DNA of 64,000 bases, taken from contig OY723260.1 of the NCBI GenBank assembly GCA_963210315.1, positions 186,001-250,000 on the forward strand, in the 5' to 3' direction. A program made the translations under genes and the position numbers. A model generated the notes under the pieces. The model did not search any database. It had not been told where the DNA came from and was given only the letters and a program-made list of their open reading frames with translations. Positions 31,505 through 43,204 of the stretch are shown here, piece by piece (position 1 is the stretch's first letter; each line of letters opens with the position of its first letter). This stretch comes from Rhynchopus euleeides (Eukaryota > Euglenozoa > Diplonemea > Diplonemida > Diplonemidae).

Positions 31505-32100
31505 TCTCCTGAACCGGTTTGAAAACAGTAACCGGTTCCTTGGGAACCGGTTTGGGAACCGGTTGAAATCACAACGGCAAACCGGTTACTGACAAATCCG
31601 AACCGGTTGAGGACAGGTTCAGAACCGGCTGGGACCGGTTCTGAAACTGGCAAAAACCGGTTCGTGAACCGGTTTGCAGGAACCGGTTTCAGAACCGGTT
31701 CGAGAACCGGTTCCGGAACCGGTTCGTGAACCGGTTTCAGAACCGGTTCTGGAACTGGTTCCAGAACCGGTTCTGAAACCGGTTCCCCCAGTCCTGACCG
31801 GATTTCTATAGGGGGACCCTTTCGAATTTTTTTTCGGGGGGGTAAATTGAACGTTTTTGGCCATTTGAAGCCACTGCGACCATTCCCGGGCCTCGGAAAT
31901 CAGATTCTTGCCCCTCAAATGCGGTACCGGTCCGGACGAAAATCCGGACCGGAACCGCAGGTACCGCATGCAGAAACTGGCAGAAACCGGTTCGCGAACC
32001 GGTAGAACCGGTTTGCCCAGAACCGGTTCCCGAACCGGTTCGGGAACCGGTTCTGGAACCGGTTCACAAACCGGTTCTAGAACCGGTTCACGCAGTCCTG
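31505..32100. repeat. left-hand AACCGGTT palindrome array
   Basis: More than 25 copies of the 8-bp palindrome AACCGGTT or close variants, spaced 10-15 bases, at 31513-31790 and 31997-32092. The matching right-hand array is at 38075-38240. Confidence 0.9.
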
Positions 32101-32278
32101 ACTGGATTTCTATAGGGGGACCCTTTCGAATTTTTTTTCCGGGGGGTAAATTGAACGTTTTTGGCCATTTGAAGCCACTGCGACCATTCCCGGGCCTCGG
32201 AAATCAGATTCTTGCCCCTCAAATGCGGTACCGGTCCGGACGAAAATCCGGACCGGAACCGCAGGTACCGCATGCAGC
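31790..32278. repeat. tandem duplication of an about 185-bp block
   Basis: 31793-31973 and 32095-32277 are near identical (GTCCTGACxGGATTTCTATAG onward, ending at a GGTACCGCATGCAG). Each unit ends with an inverted repeat around GGTACCGGTCCGGA. Confidence 0.85.
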
Positions 32279-32319
32279 CGCCCCAGCGCCGCCAGCCTGT
32301 CCCAGAAGAGGTCGCTTTT

Positions 32320-34997
32320 CCCATTGGTGCCTGCCTATGTATTGCCTCTGTTGTGCCTGCGCCTGTGCCTCCCTGCCCTGTATTTTTTTACCCTCACGGG
32401 TATCACGATACAGGGCAGTCCACCCCCTCCCCCCAAAAATCGTTCGCATCATCTTGGCGCCCATTCCTTCCACTTTCTGGATGTGTTTGGTATTTCCGAA
32501 CGGAATTTTCCAGCGTCAAGACTGATACCTCGCCGTTTTAGAGTCAGTCACTTCTACCGCCGCTGCGATTTGCGATACGGTAGTTGTGCAGAAATGCTAA
32601 CATTTAATTTGCTCTGTGGAACCTGGACTGCACCTTCTGGGCTGTGAGTCTGTAGATAGTTGGACAGTTGCGGAACCCATCCTTTGTGTGCCTCCGACTT
32701 GAGGAGCTGTCGACTTCAGAACCAAGGTTCAGAACGAAGATGACGACCTGCTGTGAGCTGCAAACCTTCTTGACACACCTACCGTACCTGCATTACACTC
32801 GTGGTAATTCCATACCCCTGGAAACAGGAGACCACCGTCTGTTCACAGATGGTCTTGAGCGTGGTAGCCATCTTTGCTATGGAGTCACGATTAAGTCTTT
32901 GTGGTCACGTGGGCCCATGAGCAGCGGATACACTTGGAGTGGAGGGAGGGGGTGCGGTTCTGGAAAAGCGGGTCTGAATCTGGTCAAGGACGACTGAGGG
33001 CTTCAGTTCGAGTTTAATGTGGGTCCAAGGGTACACAGGAGATCACTGCTTGCATATTCAACCTGCTTGTCATCCTCTGGTTACTGTTCAACGGCTCGAA
33101 CTCCTCGACTTTCCTTGGCTGACTGAAATGAAACAATACGTATGCTGCTATTGTGTTGTTCCCCTGACAGAGGAACACAAGGGAAGGGTACTGCAGCTGT
33201 CCACGAAGTGGCTCGACGTAGCCACCTCACGCTGCCTAGAGGGTCGGTTCAGGTTGAAGCAGAGCAATTAAGTGTTAGGGGGATGCCTTTGGTCAAGGCC
33301 TTTTCTAAAACCCTGTGCCTGGAATTTTGTCCAAAAAATATCACGTTTTCGCACAAGGCATAAAATGGTCAAAAAACCCGAAAATCGGGTTTGTAGGGTA
33401 TAGGCCCCCTGTCTGAAAATGCAAAATATGGCCCCGCAGGTGCCCCCAGAGTGATTTAAAATCGGAAAATCGACATTTTCCACCTACGGGAAATCCCCCA
33501 AAATAGGGGGTCCCCAGTCACGAACCCCAAAAAAATGTCCCGCGCGCCTCTAAGGCACTCTGGATTTTTATTATGTCATCCAGATGTCACATCTGGGTCC
33601 AGGAACACCGGTTTTTGGCCTCAGGAAGTCGAAAAATATGTGTGGAATTTTTTATTCCTGACCAGGATCCCCTAAAAGCCCGATTTCCCCTGTTTACACA
33701 TGGGGGATTTCGTGCAACGCCCGCTCGTGTGCTGAGTGTGTTATCCGCGACGTGGATGCGGTCGCCCTCTTCCTCCCAGAAGCCACTGATCTTCCTCATC
33801 CAACTTCACCTCTGGATGTACGCGGCACGTGCTTGGGTTGTCCTGTCGCAGTGCAGCAGAAGTCCCCTGTGCACTGCTGCCCAAGCCATTTCGGCTGCAC
33901 GGAATACGCCACGCAGAGTAACGTGGTATCGCGTGACCAGCTCGTGAGGCTTGTGCCCCGAATCGAATCGATAGGCTGCGAGCTGCATTGCCTCGGCCAG
34001 TTGATGTCCTTGTGTGTGCATTTTTGTGCACAACAGTCCCTTGGGTATCTGCAGCGCAGGTGCCTGCACTGGACCAGAGGACTTCTGATTTGCCTCTGGC
34101 GCTTGTGATCGGAACGGATGCGGCGACATGCCACGGTGCCCATGGATAGCCATGCCGGCACGAAAGTACGTTCACGACGGTTGATTACCATTGCTGCACT
34201 CTGTCAGAACCCGAAGGGTCGCAGCTCACCTGAACGCCCACCAGGCCCCCCAACAGGGGGTGAAACCAAAGGGTCCCCCCTGGGGTTTTTTAACCCAATA
34301 TTTTCGAATTCGACATGTCCCCGGGATTTCCACTATGTCGCAGATTTCGACCATTGGGTCAAGAAAACCTAAAAATCTAGGGGGGAGGTGCTGAAGGATT
34401 GCACTGAAAATTTTATCTAACTCGGTCAAAATTCCAGGCACGGGGTTTAAAAAAAATTGACCCACGGCGCCTGTGTTGTAGCTCGGTCTACGCCAGGTTC
34501 CACACCCCGTCATCGCAAAACGTACACATACACAGAGGCAGGCCTCTGTGGTACGGGAGCATGATGGGAGGAAATTTTGCCTTTTGGTCAAAAAGGCGCC
34601 TTTTTAGAATAAATTGACCCGCAGGGTGGCTGAGTCTTATCAGACAGGCCGACCTATGTTGATCAATGGAACCACACAACCTGTTCAACCTGCAAACCAC
34701 CCGGGGTGGCGGCTGAGTCCTCACCCCTGCCGTAGCATGAGATAAGCCGACGTCGACCTCCGCTCCGGTCTCTCAACAACGGTCGTCACCAGTTGAACCG
34801 CGTCTGGGAAAGCCTGATCTTTGGATCTGGCCTCCCTGTTGTCACTGTGATTCGAAGAACTGTGGGGTTCAGAACCAAGGATGAGGAACTGCTGTGAGCT
34901 GCACACTCTCTTGACACACCTGCACGTATCTGCGTTACACTCGTGGGAAACCCGAACCCTGTATTTATACAGGAGACTTCCATCTGGGACAGTTTCT
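32320..34997. other. repeat-derived sequence without a gene
   Basis: 32380-33300 is a diverged duplicate of 36330-36990, and 34450-34997 is a duplicate of 37000-37490. The 33300-34450 stretch is unique in this window. Its longest frames (for example 33573-33947 on the plus strand) lack codon bias or recognisable motifs. Confidence 0.6.
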
Positions 34998-35350
34998 CAC
35001 GGTTTGCCCCCCGGGCGGGATCCCGGGCGGGCCCGGCCGGGTTCCGGGAAATTCCGGGATTCCCGGGATTTCCCGGCCGGGAATCCCGGGATCCCGGCCG
35101 GGAATCCCGGGATGACCCCGGGTTATCCCGGGACCCCCCCGGGGTCAGGTGTAGGTGGGTGGTAAGATGACTTGAGAGTTTTGCACATTGCATATTGCAC
35201 GCTGCCGTTGCCCCCTTCCCCTTTGCGATCCACCCGATGTCATTAGTTTTTCACGGTTTGCCCCCGGGCGGGATCCCGGGATATCCCGGGATCCGGCCGG
35301 GGTATCCCGGGATGGCCCCGGGATATCCCGGGGTCATCCCGGGACCCAGT

Positions 35351-35461
35351 CGTGCCCTTGTGCTCCTCACTCACGACACCATCATCAGCAGGAGTGTGAG
35401 TGTGGAAGCGACAACGCAAAAAGAAAACAAAGCAAGTGCCGAACAAAGCGCAGTGACACTT
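35351..35461. repeat. second copy of the intron-3 repeat
   Basis: Inverted copy of 2231-2345, directly following the CCCGGGAT array at 35249-35345. Confidence 0.7.
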
Positions 35462-35469
35462 TTCGCTCA

Positions 35470-36330
35470 GTAATGCTGAAAAATGAGCCGCCTCACAATG
35501 TTGGTGACCCCTCCACCTCTTCCCAGCACAACTGGAGAGCCACCCACTCTGCGCAGTTTGCCGAAGCTAGTACCTGGCAATACCCCAGCGCGTTCACTCC
35601 ATCGATCTGTACAAGAGGCAGCCCAGCCAGTGTCACAAGCCCAGGCCGAGGGGGGGTGACATGCTCTCGGAGTACCCGAGGGAACAGAGAGGTAACAGAG
35701 CGGGATATCCGTGGGACATCCCTCTCTGTTTCTCGCGTGTCTTCTGCAGGGTTCCACATTGGTGCAGGACATCCAACGGGAGAAGTAACATTCCGTGGAG
35801 GTTATCCCATAGGATATCCTCCCCAGGTTCTGGGAATCGAACCACCACCTATGTTGTCACGCAGGCTCCATGCGACAGTACCTCGCGGACAACCCAGAAT
35901 CGGGCGCGGAGCACATCTCCCGACGGTGTTCCCCCGAGGGGAGCCTCGCCCGGGTGTACTTTGCACAGAGTATGGGCGCCCTGTTTGGGATGTCGACTGC
36001 CGCAACCAGATCCCAGGCACTGTGTCGACGACGCAGCACCTGAGCGGGTTTTGAACCCGAGACCGTCAATTCTCATCAATCGAGGCGAGGACCTCAGGGA
36101 GGGCGCCGACCCGGGCTTCCCCTCCCGGTGTCCTCGCCTCGAAGGGAGGGCGTTTGGTGTGTCGGCATGAGGTGGTGCAGAGGGCAACCCTCTGGAGTGC
36201 ACTACACAGCGACGTGGTTCCTGATGGACACCGTGGTTGAGCAGCAATCTTGTTTCCTGCCACTTGTAATCCTGCCACTTGTCACTTGTGTGCTGCCTTC
36301 GTGTGTGCGCCTGTGCCTCCCTGTTCTGCA
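35470..36330. other. unique segment, no gene supported
   Basis: A frame open from 35188 to 36054 on the plus strand spans this segment but begins inside repeats and shows no motif. GGTTCGATTCC and GGTTCAAAACC boxes on the minus strand (near 35830 and 36045) lack tRNA arms. Confidence 0.4.
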
Positions 36331-38251
36331 TTTGGTTACCCTCACGGGTATCACGATACAGGGCAGTCCCCCCCCTCCTCCCCCCAAAAATCGTTCGCAT
36401 CATCTTGGCGCCCATTCCTTCCACTTTCTGTGGATGTGTTTGGTATTTCCGAACGGAATTTTCCAGCGTCAAGACTGATACCTCGCCGTTTTCGAGTCAG
36501 TCACTTCCACCGCCGCTGCGATTTGCGTACCGGTAGTTGTGCAGAAATGCTAACATTTAATTTGCTCTGTGGAACCTGGACTGCACCTTCTGGGATGTGA
36601 GTCTGTAGATAGTTGGACAGTTGCGGTACCCATCTGTTAGAAAGCTGAAAGGAACCTTGTCGGGCGATCAAGGACGACTGAGGGTTCAGTTTGAGTTTAA
36701 TGTGGTCCAAGGGTACAACAGACATCACTGCTTTGCAGATCCCTCTTGCTTGTCCCTCTGGTAACTTCCAACGGCTCAAACTCCTCGACTTCCTTGGGTG
36801 GGCATTTGCCATACCTGACGTAAAACAGTGATGCTTCGTGCTAGTGGTGAACCTGACGTTAGTAAAGGAAGGGTGCTGCGGCTGTCCACGAGGGGCTCTG
36901 ATGCCTCCTCACGGTGCCTGGTTGGTCGGTTCAGGTGAAACAGAGCAAATTTAGTGTTAGGGGGATGCCTCTGGTCAAGGCCTTTTCACAAAAATTGACC
37001 CACGGCGCCGAGTTGGGCCGTTGGTTCCTGGTTGTAGCTCGGTCTACGCCAGGTTCCACACCCCGTCATCGCAAAACGTACGCATACACAGAGGCAAAAC
37101 ACAACAGCCTCTGTGGTACGGGAGCATGGCGGGAGGAAATTTTGCCTTTTGGTCAAATAGGCACCCTTTTGTAATCACTTGACCCGCAGGGTGGCTGAGT
37201 CTTATCAGACAGGCCGACCTATATGTTGATCAGTGGAACCACACAACCTGTTCAACCTGCCCCCGGGGTGGCTGAGTCCACCCCTGCCGTAGCGTAAGAT
37301 AAGCCTACGTCGACCCTCGTCGTCCTCTTCGTCGTCCTAGGACTGTGGAGTTCAGCAACCAGGAGGATGCGGAACTGCTGTGAGCTGCACACTCTCTTGA
37401 CACACCTGCACGTATCTGCGTTACACTCGTGGTAACCCCGAACCCTGTATTTATACAGGAGACTTCCATCTGGGACAGTTTCTTGAGCTTTGACAGTGGT
37501 AGCCATCTTTGCTATGGAGCCATCGTCATTGCTATCGTCGTCACTCGGACCCATGAGCAGTGGATACAATTGGTGTGGAAGGAGAGGGTGCGGTTCTGGA
37601 TCAGCAGGTCTGAATCTGAAACTGGGACTGAAAGCCTAGGTCTGAGATGACCTCGGTCCAAGCGACCTGAGACTGAGAACCCCCGGGATTCCCGGCCGGA
37701 CCCCAGCCGGACCCGGCCGGGATTTCAAAATCCCGGTCCCGGGCCCGGAATTTCCGGGCCCGGCCGGGGTTTCCCGGGATCCTGCCGGGGGGCAAACCGT
37801 GGTTTCTGTTCCAGATGAGCTTTGACAGTGGTAGCCATCTTTGCTATGGAGCCATCGTCATTGCTATCGTCGTCACTCGGACCCATGAGCAGCGGATACA
37901 ATTGGTGTGGAAGGAGAGGGTGCGGTTCTGGATCAGTAGGTCTGAATCTGACACTGGGACTGAAACCCATAGGTCTGAGATGACTCAGTGCGGGTCAGGT
38001 CCGTATACCGGTCCACCGACCGGTACACGGCCAACCGGTCGGGACCCACTTTGCCCGGTTCGCAAATGTCGGTTCTGGAACCGGTTCGGGCGGAACCGGT
38101 TCACCGGCGGAACCGGTTCACCGGTGAACCGGTTCGTCCGAACCGGTTCTGGAACCGGTTCCACCGAACCGGTTCGCCGGTGAACCGGTTCCGCCGAACC
38201 GGTTCTGGAACCGGTTCCAGAACCGGTTCAGCCCGTGCCAGCGCGTCGTGT

Positions 38252-38815
38252 TGGCATGATACGCGTTTCAGAGCACATTTTTGGCGGGGGCGATACGTGA
38301 TACGTATCCGATACGGCAACGGCGCTGATACGGCAGGCGTACCCCCGAGCCCCTTTCTAGACACGTATCCGATACGGCGTCCGGATAAGGTGTTCAGTGA
38401 TCTCGTGCCTGATCAGGCAGATAGGGCAGCTGCCCTACCTATTTAATTTCAGTCCGAAACCTTGGTAGGGCAGGCCTGACCAGCCTGCCCTACCAGAATA
38501 AATACTTCTGATCTGCCCCCACCCCCTGGGCCCCACTGGGCCCAGAGAGCAGGGCTATTCCGAACTATTGACCCAATGACCCACCGAATTTGGTCAGGTG
38601 CTTGACATGTCATGGACGATATGTCAGCCCGAACATATGTTCACTACCGTGGCCTCCGGCGGCTGGGGGGCTCCGCCCCCCAGACCCCCTGAAAGGCGAT
38701 CTGCTGGCTCCTGGGTATGGGGACCGAAAACACTGACCCCATGCAGTGATACGCGAGACGCGAATCGTGATACGTGATACGTATCTGATACGCGATACGT
38801 ATCACGTATCACGCC
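38252..38815. mobile_element. nested element with GATACG motif arrays
   Basis: Termini TTGGCATGATACG (about 38250) and CGTATCACGCCAA (ending about 38817) are inverted. Repeated GATACGTATC-type palindromes lie at 38290-38380 and 38750-38815. It splits the right end of the AACCGGTT element. The target duplication is unclear. Confidence 0.6.
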
Positions 38816-38827
38816 AACTTAGCCCTA

Positions 38828-40364
38828 GGGGGGGTCGAAAGGCCCGTTTTTGGGTCCCAAAGTGGTGCTTTTCGACATAGCAGCCGCGGCCCTCTATTTG
38901 ACCTTCTGACCCCCCAGAACCCACTATACCCCGGTTTTTGGGCCCAATGAGTCCGATTTTCGGGTTCCCGAGCCCCGGAAAGTCGAATTTCGATGATGTC
39001 AAAATTTTGTCCCCTATACTGCACCTCAGGGTCATGGCACGTACGCCTGCCACAGGCAGATAGTAAAACACTACCATCCTGGGACGTCCGAGCGCACGCC
39101 ATCCTGCGGCTGTGATTTTCTGATGCATCCGCTCATCCGTGCTACAAACAACGTCGTATCTCAATGATTTGAGCAGTGAGAGAAGATGGCAGCGAATACT
39201 GCCATCTGACACAGCCGTTGGGCGGCCTGCTGCACTGGAGGCAGAACTCGGAGCTGCCAGGAACAGGGAGGACGCCGTCATACCCGACAGTGATACACTA
39301 GTGGTGATTTTTTCTTACAAGGCAGGTAAACACCTTGCCACTGCTGCTGTTATCTGAGAAACATCTCTCCTGTGAATGCAGACAGTGAAACGAGGTGAAG
39401 AGCGCAGCGAGTACGCAGCTGCAGCACAGAGGTGCGCCCTATCTTCGCATAAGGGTCACTTCCGGATGCTCAAGACCAGGGTCCTGTGGGACCCTGGTCT
39501 CAGAACAGTGTCCGGGTATTTATGCTGCAGTGCAGCACGCGCCTTATGGAACGACGAGTGCGCAGAACTGGCTAAAGAAGCTCCAAAGGATATGCTTGGG
39601 ACAGTCGGGCGTCCTCCATACGATGAGACGAGGAGGGGGTCAAGGAATCACACAATGCAACTCCCGCAACAACGATTCCACAGAAGAAGTGCGCGCTTCG
39701 AATGCACGTCCTGAATAATCAGAGTCATTGCTCCTGCACGCCTTGCTCAGCAAGCCATGAGCAAGTCGTGAGGGTTGGTTCGCAAACCCCCCTCCCGACG
39801 GAGGAGACCTTTCATCTTACAAAGAATTCGTTGGCCAGACCAGCATCTCAGTGTCGGAGCAGTGGCCAGTTGTGCCGCCTGTCCCTTGCAGCCAAGTTCC
39901 GCACACTGTGAAAGTTGATGACAGTTCCCGCTATGCATCAGTATGCATCTTTGCACGATCTGGCAGTGTATACAGAAGCAGAAACGGGAGGGAGATAGTG
40001 GCTGCCCGCGTTCGGCAGTTTGGTGCGACGCTGGAGTGAGAAGAGGGTCAAAAGATGCGGTGTTGGCACCTCTGGAGGTTCTTAATGATGCAGGGGAGGA
40101 AGGGGTGGAGGAGGTCGAGGAAGTGGGCGTGCATATGGACTGAGGGTGTACGGGTGAACCTGTGCGTGACCCTGAGGTGCAGTATAGGGGACAAAATTTT
40201 GACATCATCAAAATTCGACTTTCCGGGGCTCGGGAGCCCGAAAATCGGACTCATCGGGCCCAAAAACCGGGGTATAGTGGGTTCTGGGGGGTCAGAAGGT
40301 CAAATAGAGGGCCACGGCTGCTATGTCGAAAAGCACCACTTTGGGACAGGCTTTCGACCCGCCC
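38828..40364. mobile_element. TA-flanked TIR element, GGGGGGGTCGAAAG family, 1.5 kb
   Basis: Inverted repeats of about 200 bp (38828-39035 and 40170-40364), with TA at 38826-38827 and 40365-40366. The interior of about 1.1 kb has no recognisable protein. The right flank (poly-C then GCCACGTTTCGGAG) matches the right flank of the 7778-9778 element. Confidence 0.8.
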
Positions 40365-40366
40365 TA

Positions 40367-43204
40367 CCCCCCCCCCCCGCCACGTTTCGGAGTTTTGGAA
40401 GGCCCTGCTTCGCACAGAGCCCACCTCCCCCTTCACTTTTTCCGCAGGCCGCAGTCCCTGCTGACACCCCGCGGTTAGGGGCTTGACGTGAGGAACGGAC
40501 ATTCACTCCTGTGGCCTGGGGTGGGGGGGTGGGGGCAGCGCCTAAGACATCGGATCACCGCCAGGACTGCTTTTGCCACCCCTGTCTGCCACGTGCTTCG
40601 CGATGAGGAGGTCACTGAGCCAGGGTCTTCGCTCCGAAATCGTACTCCTTCCGCTTTTATAAGAGAAACACCCTGCCCAGCAACTGCAAAAAAGGCAGAT
40701 CTGGGCTACTTGATTGAGCACACTCCTGTGCCAAAGGCTGTGGAAGCCCCTGTGAAGTGGCATGAAGGTGCGATCTCTTACAAAGCTTCAGTCGTACGAT
40801 TTCCTTCGTTACTTCGCGACTTCGCTCCGCTTCGTCGCTCGTAACTGGTCATAACGAAAATGGCGCCTTACTTGCCGTACTTTGCCTCTTGTCATTGGCG
40901 TTGTATTTGCTGTCTCGCAACACACTGCGCGCGCCGTGCGCTCCCACTGACTCTTTTGATATGATAAAGCAAAGCGGAAACACCGAACTTTTCCGAGCCC
41001 ACCAGAGCCAAGACCCAGAGAGGGTGTGCTGCAGTGTACACAGGCATGGCGTTGTTCTCCATCAAGTCCGGGATGGGGATAGACGTGGCAGAAGTGTCGC
41101 TGTCAGGCACTCACTCACTCACTCACGTTTGGTTGATGTGGTTGCCTTTCCGGTGAGCACGGTGAGCTGAGTGAGTGAGTCCTGCCCAAGAGCGGCACTT
41201 TTCCCGCGCCACACCGAGTGTAGCAGAAAGAAATGAAAACGCATTGCACCCCCTGCACAAAATGTGCGCGGCGGTGAGGAACGGAGGTGTGTAGCAATAC
41301 AACAAGGCAAAGTCAAATCGAACTCCTGGAGCGATAAGATTGAATGGTGTGATTCAATAGGGGTTCTGTGCCGGTTCTGTGCCAGGTCTGTGCCAGTTCT
41401 GGGGGCCCCTTAAGGAATCCTTCGAGAAATGTACCCTGGGGAAATGGTAGCTAACTTGGCCCCAACAAGGGGCTGATCCTCGCAATCCTGAGGGCCTGGG
41501 GCCTCTTCAGCACCAAGTATGTGGGTTTGGCGTGTGTCGGGGACTGGGAGAGTTCACTTCTTGTGACAGGGTCAGTCGGGCAGCCGACACCCACCCAGAC
41601 CCAGCGGGACCCCCAGACGGTTTTGGCCACAGTGGGCCTGCTCACTAGTCGGAGTTCCCAAGGTTCCTGCCCCCCTCTCCCCTCGGTTCCATGCCATCTC
41701 TCCCCTTCTCTATTCGGTCACAGGAATGTTGGCTTGCAGTCCGTATTATTCTTGGGTTTTACACACAACCCCCACACCTCAGGTAACGACAAGCTCCAAC
41801 TTACTTTCTCCCACGGACTGCGCAAAGCCTTTCTCTTTTTCCCTTCCCTCCCACCCGGGGTGTCGTTTGGCGCTGATCGCGCGGCTCTTCCGCTGCGTCC
41901 TGCGGCGACCTGCGTCTTTGGTGACTTCAGCCGCGCGCTCAGCGTACCCCTGCGCTACGAACAGTAATGGTAACAGAAAATCGTGCTGCCCACTCCCCTC
42001 TCCCCTCTCCACCACACTTGTAGGGAGGCTAAGTGCCAAGAGGGCAAGGCTTGCCCGGAATGTGTTGCTGCGTACACTTAGCCTCCCTCACACAGGAACC
42101 GATGGGGAACTCTTTCACAAACCCGTTCATTTGAATATTCGGAATCTGTGCGGATCGTAGTGGGGTCACTTTATTGGCGTAGGTGACACACATCACCCCT
42201 GAAATGTGGGTCTGGTTCTAATGCGTGGGTGGACCAACACTGCCTCTGAGGTGACACCACAGGCTCTGGAAGGGCTCGAGTGGACTGTGCTGGGCTCTCG
42301 GTCGGTGGTGCACTGTGCAGTAGTCGGCACAGCCACGACCTAAAACCTCAAAGGCAGTGAGTCTGAGGAACCACACGGAACCCGATTTCAATCACCCCAA
42401 CATCGGGTTTGGTTCATTTGGAATAATTGGACTCCGTGCAAATCGTAGTGGGGTCACTTTTGCAGTGTAGGTGTCACACACCACCCCTGGAATGTTGGTT
42501 TGCTTCAGGTGCGGGGAAGTGAAACGCTCCCGATTGGGCCCGACAGACAGCCGTTATGGACTGCACCTACCCACGTGACGTGCCCCAGTAGCACCTCACC
42601 CTCGGTTTTTCCAACCCCTGTTCAGTTGAATCTTAGGAATCTGTGCGTATTGTGATAGGGTCATTTGGCCACGGGGTGCCAATTCACACCCATAACTGGC
42701 CTTTCGTCACTGGGGCTCACCACAAGGTTTGTTTGTGGTCTCTCGACCCACTACAGGGCCACTACAAACCTGCACGGACATTTCCTGAAGGATTGTGGAC
42801 CGGTGTTCTGTGCCAGTTCTGTGCCGGTTCTGTGCCAAGTCTGTGCCAGTTCTGGGGGGTTCCTGAATCACACCATTGAAACACCTTTTTTGTCCGGAAA
42901 CTGTGAAAAAGAACACAGCCCCAAACCACTTGCATTGAAGTGTGCGCTTGTCTCTCAAGGCTGTGAAGGCCCTGTGAAATGGCATGAAAGGCGCTAATCC
43001 TAAAGTTTCAGTTGCACATCCCACCCCCACCCCCCCCCCCCACCCCCTCCGCGATTTCGCTTCACATCATCGCGAGTAACTAGCAAACAGAAGGGAGAGC
43101 GAGCGGATGGAAGGAGATTTCCTCCGGTGGCGCCACATGAAGACGCCACCAGCGGAAATACTCCTGACCAAGAGCGATGCAATGGAAAGAGCGCAATATA
43201 AAGA
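40367..43204. other. repeat-derived spacer without a gene
   Basis: At 40440-40500 there is a fragment of the DUF4116 5' flank (GGCCGCAGTCCCTGCTGACA onward). A CTGTGAAGTGGCATGA repeat lies at 40640-40845 and 42880-43080. Short repeats of TTCTGTGCCAGG/TGTGCCGGTTC occur at 41368-41402 and 42808-42856. A short hairpin at 42023-42090 has GGAGGCTAAGTG arms. The remainder is unassigned. Confidence 0.5.
40640..40845. repeat. about 200-bp dispersed repeat with AAATCGTAC ends
   Basis: Starts AAATCGTACTCCTT and ends GTCGTACGATTTCCTTCG plus a CTTCGCGACTTCGCT tail. The core is CCCTGTGAAGTGGCATGA. Relatives lie at 42880-43080, 48300-48480 and 51905-52115. Confidence 0.65.

Larger units (their letters stand above)
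34998..37799. mobile_element. CACGGTTTGCCCCC-ended element, target duplication GTTTCT
   Basis: The left end CACGGTTTGCCCCCCGGG (34998) and right end GGGGGGCAAACCGTG (ending 37799) are inverted. GTTTCT flanks them directly (34992-34997, 37800-37805). The empty site, GACAGTTTCTTGAGC, is present inside at about 37475-37490, in a duplicate of the flanking sequence. Palindromic CCCGGGAT/CCGGCCGG arrays are at both ends (35010-35145, 37680-37790). A third end-like array with CACGGTTTGCCCCCGGG lies at 35249-35345. Because the interior includes a copy of its own target, recombination between two separate insertions is an alternative. Confidence 0.55.
31476..38825. mobile_element. large TA-flanked element with AACCGGTT arrays, 7.35 kb, containing nested insertions
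   Basis: GGGCTAAGTT at 31476 is matched in inverse by AACTTAGCCC ending at 38825. TA flanks are at 31474-31475 and 38826-38827. A second inner stretch, CACGACGCGCTGGC (about 31486), is inverted at 38237-38250, supporting one element later split by a nested insertion at about 38252-38815. No coding region is recognised in the interior, which consists of duplicated blocks. The size may be inflated by those nested copies. Confidence 0.6.

Noticed and set aside
31500..32100. Gly/Thr/Ser-rich repeat protein from the AACCGGTT array
   Set aside because: The array is palindromic and open on both strands; it is better explained as a transposon subterminal repeat.
35188..36054. 288-codon plus-strand ORF in the repeat region
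   Set aside because: Begins inside a repeat array, has no motif, and is on the strand opposite to all genes.
35825..36060. tRNA genes suggested by GGTTCGATTCC and GGTTCAAAACC boxes
   Set aside because: No acceptor, D or anticodon arms could be folded around either box.
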